Positions 1-5,704 of a stretch of DNA of 5,704 nt are shown here, piece after piece. The notes below the pieces were generated by a model. It saw only the letters and a program-made list of their open reading frames with translations. It was not told the DNA's origin and ran no database searches. This DNA is from JBOHBN01 sp050698355 (GTDB taxonomy: Bacteria > Actinomycetota > Actinomycetes > Streptosporangiales > WHST01): the NCBI GenBank assembly GCA_050698355.1, contig JBOHBN010000121.1, forward strand, positions 1 to 5,704. The letters run 5' to 3'. A program made the translations under genes and the position numbers. Every line of letters starts with the position of its first letter. Positions within the stretch are counted from its first letter, which is position 1.

Positions 1-431
1 TGCACACCCGCCCCGGCGGCAACGCTGATCTCCACCGACATGAACACCAGGCACCGCCTCGATGAACCGATGTACACGTCGGTGAGCGTCGGGCCGGGGG
101 TGGGCAGGTCGGTGAACGTCGCGGAGGTGGTCATTTCGTCTGCGGTCACGCTCGCGGCGCGGATCGCCAGCGCACCCTCACCGGCCACACCGATCCTGCC
201 GAGAACGAAGTACGTCGACCGGTACCGCAGCAACCCGACGACGTCACCGGCGGCGAGCAGCACCGTCCCCGTGCTGGCGAGGACCGGCAGGTCGTCCATG
301 ACGGTCCCGCCGACGTCGACGGTGTTGTGCCCAGTGGAGGAGTCCCACGACTTGACGACGCCCTGCCGCATGCCGAGGTGGTTCTTCTGCCCGAGCAGCA
401 GCGGCGCGAGGTCGGTGGTGCGCCTGGACAT
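1..431 (-). CDS. Tail spike-like minor tail protein, OB-fold N-terminus (5' part only)
   Basis: This gene runs off the left edge. It starts with ATG at 431-429, reads without a stop to base 3 (143 residues seen), and its true length is unknown. Residues about 22-80 look like the OB-fold found at the N-terminus of gpV/gp5-type spikes: VVKSWDSSTG, then VDVGG, DDLPVL, a GDVVGLL turn and a final YFVLGRI strand. Residues about 81-143 form a second beta-rich segment containing ATFTDLPTPGPTLT, a pattern I recall from virion beta-sandwich modules of actinophages. The ATG overlaps the TGA of the hub gene by one base (TGATG) and has a G-rich ribosome binding site at 439-443. Its place directly after the hub gene fits a protein closing the tail tip or carrying receptor-binding modules. 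The OB-fold reading rests on residue pattern only, and the C-terminal function cannot be judged. Confidence 0.72.
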   Translation of the reverse strand, partial: MSRRTTDLAPLLLGQKNHLGMRQGVVKSWDSSTGHNTVDVGGTVMDDLPVLASTGTVLLAAGDVVGLLRYRSTYFVLGRIGVAGEGALAIRAASVTADEMTTSATFTDLPTPGPTLTDVYIGSSRRCLVFMSVEISVAAGAGV

Positions 432-1558
432 CACACCGCCCCTATCCGCACGCTCGACTGGTCGCGGGTGGTGCCGGTCTGCGGATCCGCGGCGGTCAAC
501 CCGAGAGTGAGCTGTTTGATCAGGTGCCGCTCCGCGGTGCCGCCGCGGTGGGTGATCTCGATCGGGTCGAGAACCTCCAACGCCGGGTTCGGGACCATCG
601 CGAAGTCGACCGAGTAGGGCAGGCCGATGTTCTGCCCGAGCAGCGTCGCGGCGGCGTCGACGGCCATGCTCGACGTCTTCAGCTTCGGAGAGCTGTAGAA
701 CTTCGGGACCTTGCCGAAGTCGCCGTCCCAGTAGGTCGGCGAGCCGGGGTTGGTGTCGACGACCAGGGCGCGCACCGGTTCCTTCGCGTCCGCACCCTCC
801 CCCGTCGCGACGACACCGTTGTAGACGCCCTGCCTCGACAGGCTGCGAGTGTCGTCGAGGAGCACACCCTTGGGTCCGGCGTCGACCGCGAACACGGGCA
901 CGTCGATCCGGGGCGCGGCGGTGACGCGCAGCCGCCCGGCCTCGTCGAAGTACATGACCTTCCCCCGCGACGTGGCGAGGTCGGCGAGGAACTGGTACCG
1001 GTCGTTGTCGGAGTCCGGGTCTTCCGGGTCGCCCGCGACCATCGACCGGCCGAGTTCGTCGGCGCCGACCTGATAGTCGAACGCGACCTCGACGGCGGGC
1101 AGCACCTCGTGCACGAGCCGGTCGAACACCCCCGCGACCGTCGCGGTCGCCTTGAACTGCACCGTCGCGGTCAGCTTCGCCTCGACGAGCGCGGACATGC
1201 GGTCCTGCCCGGCGACGCGCAGCGTCCCGTCGACCGGCGCGTCGACGTCGTAGATGCGGTAGTAACCGAGCGGCACCAGGTCGACACCCTCGACGCCGCG
1301 CTCGACGAACACTTCGTTGCCGTACGGCTGCAGCATCGACTCCCGCGGCCGCGGCGACCAGTCGGCGGCGCTGGTGGTCAGGTCGAGGGTGCATCGGATC
1401 TGCGCGGTCGAGTCCGCTTCGACGTCGCCGGCGTACACGTCGATCTCGTCGCCGTCGGGGTCGGTGCCGGTCTGCCCCGGCGGGACGACGCGGGCGCGGG
1501 CGGCGATGCCGTGATCGGAGCGGACCGCCGCGAGCAGCTCCGGGATGGCCTGCCTCAC
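431..1558 (-). CDS. Tail hub protein, DUF5047-like
   Basis: This 375-residue protein most resembles the DUF5047 family of actinobacterial phage tail proteins, which I take to be the baseplate/tail hub (gp27 or Tal N-terminus-like). Supporting patterns are a DVYAGDVEADSTAQIRCTLDL-like N-terminal block (residues 40-60, split here by one I), LQPYGNEVFVERGV (76-89), PLGYYRIYDV (96-105) and VAGQDRMSALVEAKL (115-129). A second half with NDRYQFLADLA (185-195) and VMYFDEAGRLRV (201-212) is typical of hub folds. No signal peptide, membrane segment or catalytic motif is visible, so the role is probably structural. The start is GTG at 1558-1556. It overlaps the TGA of the upstream gene by four bases (GTGA), and GAGGA lies nine bases upstream, which supports this start. 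The stop overlaps the spike-like gene start. Family placement is from memory of conserved motifs; 'minor tail protein' is the safe minimum. Confidence 0.8.
   Translation of the reverse strand: MRQAIPELLAAVRSDHGIAARARVVPPGQTGTDPDGDEIDVYAGDVEADSTAQIRCTLDLTTSAADWSPRPRESMLQPYGNEVFVERGVEGVDLVPLGYYRIYDVDAPVDGTLRVAGQDRMSALVEAKLTATVQFKATATVAGVFDRLVHEVLPAVEVAFDYQVGADELGRSMVAGDPEDPDSDNDRYQFLADLATSRGKVMYFDEAGRLRVTAAPRIDVPVFAVDAGPKGVLLDDTRSLSRQGVYNGVVATGEGADAKEPVRALVVDTNPGSPTYWDGDFGKVPKFYSSPKLKTSSMAVDAAATLLGQNIGLPYSVDFAMVPNPALEVLDPIEITHRGGTAERHLIKQLTLGLTAADPQTGTTRDQSSVRIGAV
439..443 (-). promoter_or_regulatory. Ribosome binding site of the spike-like gene
   Basis: AGGGG on the minus strand lies seven bases before the ATG at 431-429, inside the end of the hub gene. 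Together with the one-base TGATG overlap it supports this start. Confidence 0.5.
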
Positions 1559-2412
1559 GTGACCACGTCCTCGGGTTCACCGACGAGGTCGGTCACGTCG
1601 GCCCACGTCGCCTGGTCGGCGACCAGGTCGGCCCAGGTCGGGTAGAGGCGGGTGACGGTGTGCCAGGTCGCGGTCGCCGCTTCCAGGGTCGCCGCGGGCG
1701 GGCGGATGGCGGTGAGCGGCAGCGTGAACACTCGCCGGTTCGTCCGGCGGGCGGTGCGCGCCTGGCTGGTGTCGCCGATCGTGTAGTGCCCGCCGGGGAC
1801 GGGGCAGTCGCCGGGCTGCAGGTACACGACGCCGCCGGGGTCGAGGAGGCGGTCGAACGCCTCAGCGTCGGGTAGCGAGCTGGTGAGGACCTGCAGGTCG
1901 TAGCGGCGGGCGCCGCGCACGTCGGACACCACGACCGGGTCGGAGGCGCCGACCACGGCGAACACGCCGTCTCGGGAGGGGCGGGTGACGTCGCCGTAGT
2001 CGGCGACGGTGACCTGCCGGTTGAGGAACGCGTACCGGACGTGCTTCAGCCACACCCCACTGCTGACCGGGGCGATCTGGTCGGTGTAGATCGCGAGCAC
2101 CGACCCGTCGACTTCGACGGTGGCGCGGTAGGTGTTCTCCGCGCCGGACGCGAACTCGTAGTCGTCGACCGGACGGGTGTACGCGGTCAGCGGCACGTCA
2201 GCGCCGCCGCGCACCGGAGCCCATCGCAGCAGGTCAGTAGAGCGTTCCACGGTGGCCGTGCTGTCCGCCTCGAACCCCGGCTCCCCGGCGATCTCCGCGA
2301 CATCGACCCTCACGCGGGCCAGCTCCGGGTCGTAGCTGCACATCGCCAGGTTGGTTGTCGCGACCGGGTCGGCGGGGACCGCGAAGCTGTACGACGCGAA
2401 CTCGGTAGCCAT
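1555..2412 (-). CDS. Dit-like minor tail protein with a Trp-repeat C-terminus
   Basis: This 285-residue protein resembles a minor tail protein family from Streptomyces-type phages. Residues about 1-115 look like an FN3-type beta domain: VERSTDLLRWAPVRGG at 55-70, DDYEFASGAENTYRATV at 83-99. Residues about 119-235 carry VWLKHVRYAFLNRQVTV (120-136), VVGASDPVVVSDVRGARRYD (153-172), and a segment ending RRVFTLPLTAI (226-236). This block resembles distal tail (Dit) proteins, which form the ring joining the tail tube to the tip. The C-terminal 30 or so residues contain three ten-residue Thr-Trp units. The ATG at 2412 follows the TAG of the PhoD-like gene with no spacer, and the stop overlaps the hub gene, so translation is probably coupled. 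The ribosome binding site is weak (GGTG nine bases upstream). The Dit assignment is inferred from position and motif style; 'minor tail protein' is well supported. Confidence 0.7.
   Translation of the reverse strand: MATEFASYSFAVPADPVATTNLAMCSYDPELARVRVDVAEIAGEPGFEADSTATVERSTDLLRWAPVRGGADVPLTAYTRPVDDYEFASGAENTYRATVEVDGSVLAIYTDQIAPVSSGVWLKHVRYAFLNRQVTVADYGDVTRPSRDGVFAVVGASDPVVVSDVRGARRYDLQVLTSSLPDAEAFDRLLDPGGVVYLQPGDCPVPGGHYTIGDTSQARTARRTNRRVFTLPLTAIRPPAATLEAATATWHTVTRLYPTWADLVADQATWADVTDLVGEPEDVVT
1568..1572 (-). promoter_or_regulatory. Ribosome binding site of the hub gene
   Basis: GAGGA on the minus strand lies nine bases before the GTG at 1558-1556. It is the clearest Shine-Dalgarno sequence in the window and decides in favour of this non-ATG start. 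It lies inside the end of the Dit-like gene. Confidence 0.65.
1579..1668 (-). repeat. Three ten-residue Thr-Trp repeats in the Dit-like protein
   Basis: Residues 249-278 of the Dit-like protein read as three consecutive units, TWHTVTRLYP, TWADLVADQA and TWADVTDLVG. The tryptophans fall exactly at 250, 260 and 270. At DNA level the last two units are similar (30-base period), which suggests duplication within the gene. The tail is close to the C-terminus and could be an exposed interaction segment. Confidence 0.75.
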
Positions 2413-3654
2413 CTACGCGTACACCGCCTTGCCAGTGACGCGGACGACCGACCCGAGGTCGTCGACGCGGAACGTGCCGTACTGGCCGCGCTGCGCCCTC
2501 GCGCCGAGGTTGTACGGCGACAGCGACCCGATCTTCGCGTTGGAGTCCAGCGGCGAGTAGCAGAACATCGGGAACCCGCCGTACGGGTTGGTCGCGCCGG
2601 TGTCGATACCCATCGCGTGGTTGTCGCCGTGAACCACGCACATCCGGTCGAGCCACCCGTAGTCGCCGAACATCTGCTGCAGCCGCAGCCGGTCGACCTG
2701 GTAGCTGCCCCAGTTCGTGTTCGGCGGGTTCACCCCGGCGACCCACCGCTGCGTCGACACCCAGATCAGCGCCTTAGCCTGCGACGTGGCGAGGACGTTC
2801 TCGGTCCACGCGAGCTGATCCGCGCCGAGCATCGTGCGCGGATCAGCCTGCGTCGGCGGGTCCCGGTAGTACCTGAGGTCGGAGACGAGGACGAGGACCC
2901 GGCCCATGTCGAAGCTGTGGTAGATGCCGCTGCCGCCGGCGCCGCCGGTCGCGGGCAGCGGGTAGTGCGCGGTGCGTTCCCGGTACACCTGCGCGACGTC
3001 CTCACGGCCCGGCGTCGTCCGGTCGCTGTTGCCGACGCCGAAATCGTGGTCGTCCAAGATGTGGTTCAGCGGCAGCCGCCGGAAGAGGTCCGCCTGCCGC
3101 GGGATCGACTCCCAGTCGCTCCACATCCGCCGCTGCGTGGGCACGCCCTGGTAGGTGATGCCGAACGAGCCGGAGCCGAGGTTGTAGTACATCGCGTCAC
3201 CCATGTGCAGGAACACGCCGAAGTCGCGGGCTCTGGCCGCGATGTCGGCGAAGACCGGGTGATCCGAGCACCGGTCCGGCGCGAGCGTCGTGGACGGGCC
3301 GGGGTATCCACCGGGCTCGTCGGTGTTCAGCCCCGCGCAACTGGCCGCGGCGACGGTGAAGCTCCGCCACCGCTCCCCGGCGACCTGGAACGTCGCGAAC
3401 TCCCCGGTCATGCTGGTGTCGAGAGCGGAGTCGACCTCCAGCGCGTAGTAGTACCGCGTCAACGGGTCCAGCCCCGTCGCGGTCAGCTTCACCGCGCCGC
3501 CAGCGTCTGGAGCGTCTGGACCGTAGAACGCAGGCCCCGACAGGCCCGGGTTGTCTGCCACGGCGAGGCGCACCGAGCTGCCCGCATCGACAACAGCGAC
3601 GACCTCCGCGGTGCCCGAGGTGACACCACCGGACCGCAGCGACAACACTGTCAT
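2413..3654 (-). CDS. PhoD-like metallophosphoesterase in a phage tail operon
   Basis: This is a 413-residue member of the PhoD/alkaline phosphatase D family, metal-dependent phosphodiesterases or phosphatases. Residues 1-90 form an FN3-like domain (GLDPLTRYYYALEV, 61-74), as in the PhoD N-terminal domain. The catalytic domain has FTVAAASCAG (99-108), HMGDAMYY (150-157, GDxxY spacing with D153 and Y156), ILDDHDFGVGNSD (199-211), SDLRYYRD (258-265), MLGADQLAWTENVL (275-288), WVSTQRW (298-304) and VHGDNHAMG (341-349). The usual metal-site motifs therefore all seem present, and the enzyme is probably active. Secreted PhoD proteins normally have a Tat signal; this one begins MTVLSLRSGG, with no twin arginine and no hydrophobic segment, which suits a virion or cytoplasmic protein. 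Its ATG overlaps the tape measure stop (ATGA), and its TAG abuts the Dit-like start. Bacillus PhoD cleaves wall teichoic acid, so a role in degrading a surface polymer is plausible but inferred. Substrate and virion location are unproven. Confidence 0.88.
   Translation of the reverse strand: MTVLSLRSGGVTSGTAEVVAVVDAGSSVRLAVADNPGLSGPAFYGPDAPDAGGAVKLTATGLDPLTRYYYALEVDSALDTSMTGEFATFQVAGERWRSFTVAAASCAGLNTDEPGGYPGPSTTLAPDRCSDHPVFADIAARARDFGVFLHMGDAMYYNLGSGSFGITYQGVPTQRRMWSDWESIPRQADLFRRLPLNHILDDHDFGVGNSDRTTPGREDVAQVYRERTAHYPLPATGGAGGSGIYHSFDMGRVLVLVSDLRYYRDPPTQADPRTMLGADQLAWTENVLATSQAKALIWVSTQRWVAGVNPPNTNWGSYQVDRLRLQQMFGDYGWLDRMCVVHGDNHAMGIDTGATNPYGGFPMFCYSPLDSNAKIGSLSPYNLGARAQRGQYGTFRVDDLGSVVRVTGKAVYA
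3502..3519 (-). repeat. Tandem 9-base repeat in the PhoD-like gene
   Basis: AGCGTCTGG occurs twice in tandem on the plus strand. It is in frame and encodes the PDAPDA stretch (residues about 46-51) in a loop of the FN3-like domain. It adds or removes three residues per unit, so the loop length may vary between relatives. Confidence 0.65.
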
Positions 3655-5318
3655 ACCCGCGCCCCCGACCCAGCCAGGATGCGCCGCCGCGTCCGGTGGT
3701 CACGATCGTCCTGCGCCGCACGGATGCGCGCCGCGATCGGGGCGCCGTCCAACTCCACGGTCACGAACACCGGCCGGTCGCCCTGACCCGCTGCCTGCAC
3801 GACTCCACCGGATGCGGCGTGCCCCGGCCGGTTGGACGCGGACGCGGACCCGCCGCGGTTGACCGCGGCGAGGAACGCCGTTCCGACCCGCTTGACCGAC
3901 GCGGCGCGGACCACGTACTCGCCGTTCGACAACCACCTCGGGATCGAGTCCGAGGTGCCGCTGCCCCGCCCGCGGATCAATCCGCCCGACGCCGAATAAG
4001 TGCGGTGCGGGTGCCCCCCGGCGTTCCTCGCCGTGAAGATCTTGTTCACCCACACATTGACGGTCCTGTCGTGAATCCCTCGCAGCTCCGCCTTGGCGAC
4101 GTTCACCTTCCGCCTCAGTTGAGCGATGTTGGCGCGGATCTTCGACTTCTCCGGCCTGGTCAGATCCGGGTCTTTCAATCGGCCCTTCGCCTTGCGGATC
4201 TTCTGCTTCAGATCCTGGATGTTGCCCTTCAGCTTGACGACCTTAGGGATGCGGTCGAGGCTCCTCTTGAACCCCCGCGCCTTGCGGGACAGGCTGTTGA
4301 ACGTGTTATCGACGCGGGCGCGGAACGAGTCGAACTTCCCCGCCGCCGACTTCAGCTTTGGCCCGAGGCCCGGTATCCACCCGAACGCCTTCGCGGCGCC
4401 GTGGACGATCAGCCCGAGGAACGACAACACACTGTCGACCATGAACCGGGCGCCCTTGATGATCACGAGGAACGCGCCCGCCGCGACCACCCCGGTGACC
4501 CGTGCGCCTTCGGCGAAAGCGGCGAAGGTCACGGCAAGGAAGTTGACCAGCCGGATCGCAATCGGGATCACATGCAGCAGCCCGACGAAGACGGTCGCGA
4601 ACAGTTCCTTGTGCTTGCTGACCGTCTTCGCCAGGTCGGCCATCGCGTCGCCGATGGCCCCGAACAGACCCGGTAGCTTCGGGCCGATCGCGCCGAGGAT
4701 GTCCCCGAACGCCTTAGTGATCGGCTTGATAGCGGGCTTGAACGCCTTGAACGCGTCCGACAGGTCATCGGCGAACAGCGACAGGTCCGGCCCGAGGTCA
4801 GCGAACGACTTCCGCAGCGCCGGCGCGAACGAGTCGAAGGTGTCCTGTGCGACCTTCGCGACGTGCTGCAACGCGGGCACGAACGGCTGCGAGATCCGCT
4901 TCGCTATCGGCTTCACGTGATCGGCGAGGTCGGAGAACGACTTGCGAACCTTTTTGTTGTGCGCGGCGACGATGGTCGGGAGTATCGCGAGGCCAGCGCC
5001 GAATGCGAGCACCAGGGCCGACGCGGCGATCGCGCCTGCCACCGGAGCAGCCGCGACGATCCCGGCGAACAGGCCGGTAATCAGGATGCCCCTGAGCCGC
5101 GACGGCAGCGCCCCAAACGTGTCACCTATCCGTTTGGTGAACCGCCGGATCTTCCGCTCCGCCTTGTCCGTGTCGACATCGACGTCGACATCGACACGCT
5201 TCGCGTCGAGCCGGTCGAGCTTGCCTTCGAGCCGCTCGATCCGCAGCGCGATCTTCTCGAAGCTCTTGGAAGCGCGGTCGATCGCGGCGACGTTGAACGA
5301 CAGGCTCCGGTCGGCCAT
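3651..5318 (-). CDS. Phage tail tape measure protein (short)
   Basis: This 555-residue protein sets tail length and fills the tail tube before being ejected with the DNA. The N-terminus (residues 1-65) is a coiled coil, with FEKIALRIERLEGKLDRLDAKR followed at 42-49 by a Val-Asp run and then KAERKIRRF. Two hydrophobic blocks follow, at about 77-119 and 241-305, as in tape measures thought to cross the host membrane. Residues 350-415 are a Lys/Arg-rich coiled coil. The C-terminus has the signature of actinophage tape measures: SASGGLIRGRGSGTSDSIP then WLSNGEYVVRAASV (442-475), followed by a Gly/Ala/Ser-rich stretch and a basic tail. It is short; most siphovirus tape measures are longer. ATG at 5318 overlaps the upstream TGA by one base (TGATG), and its stop overlaps the PhoD-like start. 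The ribosome binding site is weak, which suggests coupling. No lysozyme or peptidase domain is visible. Confidence 0.92.
   Translation of the reverse strand: MADRSLSFNVAAIDRASKSFEKIALRIERLEGKLDRLDAKRVDVDVDVDTDKAERKIRRFTKRIGDTFGALPSRLRGILITGLFAGIVAAAPVAGAIAASALVLAFGAGLAILPTIVAAHNKKVRKSFSDLADHVKPIAKRISQPFVPALQHVAKVAQDTFDSFAPALRKSFADLGPDLSLFADDLSDAFKAFKPAIKPITKAFGDILGAIGPKLPGLFGAIGDAMADLAKTVSKHKELFATVFVGLLHVIPIAIRLVNFLAVTFAAFAEGARVTGVVAAGAFLVIIKGARFMVDSVLSFLGLIVHGAAKAFGWIPGLGPKLKSAAGKFDSFRARVDNTFNSLSRKARGFKRSLDRIPKVVKLKGNIQDLKQKIRKAKGRLKDPDLTRPEKSKIRANIAQLRRKVNVAKAELRGIHDRTVNVWVNKIFTARNAGGHPHRTYSASGGLIRGRGSGTSDSIPRWLSNGEYVVRAASVKRVGTAFLAAVNRGGSASASNRPGHAASGGVVQAAGQGDRPVFVTVELDGAPIAARIRAAQDDRDHRTRRRILAGSGARV
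3662..3666 (-). promoter_or_regulatory. G-rich possible ribosome binding site of the PhoD-like gene
   Basis: A run of five G on the minus strand lies seven bases before the ATG at 3654, within the last codons of the tape measure gene. It is a weak match to a Shine-Dalgarno sequence. Coupling through the ATGA overlap is probably more important for initiation. Confidence 0.3.
5172..5195 (-). repeat. Tandem 12-base repeat coding Val-Asp run in the tape measure
   Basis: On the plus strand, GTCGACATCGAC occurs twice in tandem. On the coding strand it encodes residues 42-49 (VDVDVDVD), an acidic run between the N-terminal coiled coil and a strongly basic segment. Similar Val-Asp runs occur, to my recollection, in other actinophage tape measures. 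Confidence 0.8.
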
Positions 5319-5704
5319 CAGTGGCTCAGCTCGTCGAGGGTGTCATCGATCGCCTCGCCCACGGCGCGGCGGAAGTCGTCGGCGTGGCCTCGCAGTGTGT
5401 TGAAAAAGTAGGCGTGGGAGGGCTGGTTATGCACCCAGTTCTCGAAGTTGCCGAACACGGGGTGCGCCCAGTCCTTGAACGTGCCCAGCTCCCCGTCGAA
5501 GTACTTCGGCAGTGTCGCCGGCCTGTCCGCGCCCTTGAACCGCGACGCCGCGACGCGGATGCGGATACTCGGGTTCGACGCGCTCGTCGACACGCTGACC
5601 TGAGTAGCCTTCGCGATCGCGGCACGCAGGCTGCCGCGGCCCTGCCTCGCGGACTGGCCCTTACTCGGCGTCGACCGGACAGCGCGCTTCACGTCCTCGA
5701 CGGC
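5318..5704 (-). CDS. Small tail/connector-like protein (3' part; start beyond window)
   Basis: The frame is open to the right edge. A GTG at 5692-5690 could start a 124-residue protein, but at least four more codons (Ala-Val-Glu-Asp) precede it in frame and the true start is probably outside. The protein is basic at its N-terminus (SARQGRGSLRAAIAKA), then beta-rich (VSVSTSASNPSIRIRVAAS). It has a conserved-looking core LPKYFDGELG, DWAHPVFGN, NWVHNQPSHAYFF (residues 61-97, counted from that GTG) and an acidic helical C-terminus. This pattern recalls small proteins of actinophage structural operons, loosely like HK97 gp10 tail-completion proteins, where a basic helix is followed by an HPVFG-type motif. 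The stop overlaps the tape measure start by one base. I am fairly sure it is a structural or assembly protein; the exact role (tail completion, connector or other) is uncertain. Confidence 0.65.
   Translation of the reverse strand, partial: AVEDVKRAVRSTPSKGQSARQGRGSLRAAIAKATQVSVSTSASNPSIRIRVAASRFKGADRPATLPKYFDGELGTFKDWAHPVFGNFENWVHNQPSHAYFFNTLRGHADDFRRAVGEAIDDTLDELSH

Noticed and set aside
40..617. Plus-strand frames of 156 and 96 codons at the left end.
   Set aside because: They lie opposite the OB-fold spike-like gene and the end of the hub gene; the minus-strand frame joins the operon with a TGATG overlap.
1611..1627. A perfect hairpin (7-base arms CCTGGTC/GACCAGG, 3-base loop) that could be a terminator or operator.
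   Set aside because: It lies inside the Thr-Trp repeat coding region, has no following T run, and is explained by the repeated codons.
524..1645. A 373-codon open frame on the plus strand.
   Set aside because: It is antisense to the hub gene, has low-complexity Arg/Asp/Val-rich composition and no motif; the minus-strand protein has clear family motifs.
2234..2746. A 170-codon minus-strand frame overlapping the PhoD-like and Dit-like junction, considered as a frameshifted product.
   Set aside because: It is in another frame across two well supported genes, is Arg-rich without motifs, and no slippery sequence was noticed at the junction.
2413..3654. The PhoD-like gene as a host metabolic gene marking the prophage border.
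   Set aside because: Tail genes lie on both sides with overlapping or abutting junctions and the same strand, so it is inside the phage operon.
2041..3786. A 581-codon open frame on the plus strand.
   Set aside because: It lies opposite the PhoD-like and Dit-like genes, is very rich in Arg, Val, Asp, Gly and Pro, shows no recognisable domain, and is a typical shadow frame of GC-rich coding DNA.
3696..4920. Long plus-strand frames (326 and 264 codons) opposite the tape measure.
   Set aside because: Both are antisense to a well supported tape measure gene, they overlap each other, and neither looks like a natural protein.

Overview
The window is a gap-free block of six genes, all on the minus strand, from the tail morphogenesis region of a siphovirus-like phage or prophage. 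The sequence is GC-rich, third codon positions are nearly always G or C, and the proteins resemble tail proteins I know from phages and prophages of actinobacteria (Streptomyces and relatives). I cannot tell from the window whether this is an integrated prophage, a free phage or a phage-derived particle. No integrase, attachment site, host gene, RNA gene, promoter or terminator is visible.

In transcription order (right to left) the layout is: the 3' part of a small tail/connector-like protein (5318-5704, open at the right edge); a short tape measure protein of 555 aa (3651-5318); a PhoD-type metallophosphoesterase of 413 aa (2413-3654); a Dit-like minor tail protein of 285 aa (1555-2412); a DUF5047-like tail hub protein of 375 aa (431-1558); and the 5' part of a spike-like protein with an OB-fold-like N-terminus (1-431, open at the left edge). 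Each junction overlaps by 1 or 4 bases or abuts exactly (TGATG, ATGA, TAG|ATG, GTGA, TGATG). The whole block therefore looks like one transcript with translational coupling.

Tape measure, distal tail, hub and spike is the normal order for building a siphovirus tail tip. The unusual element is the PhoD-like enzyme between the tape measure and the Dit-like gene. It keeps the recognisable PhoD motifs, has an FN3-like N-terminal domain and lacks a signal peptide. The simplest reading is a virion-borne phosphodiesterase or phosphatase acting on a phosphate-containing surface polymer such as teichoic acid during adsorption; that function is an inference. The long open frames on the plus strand are antisense shadows of these genes.
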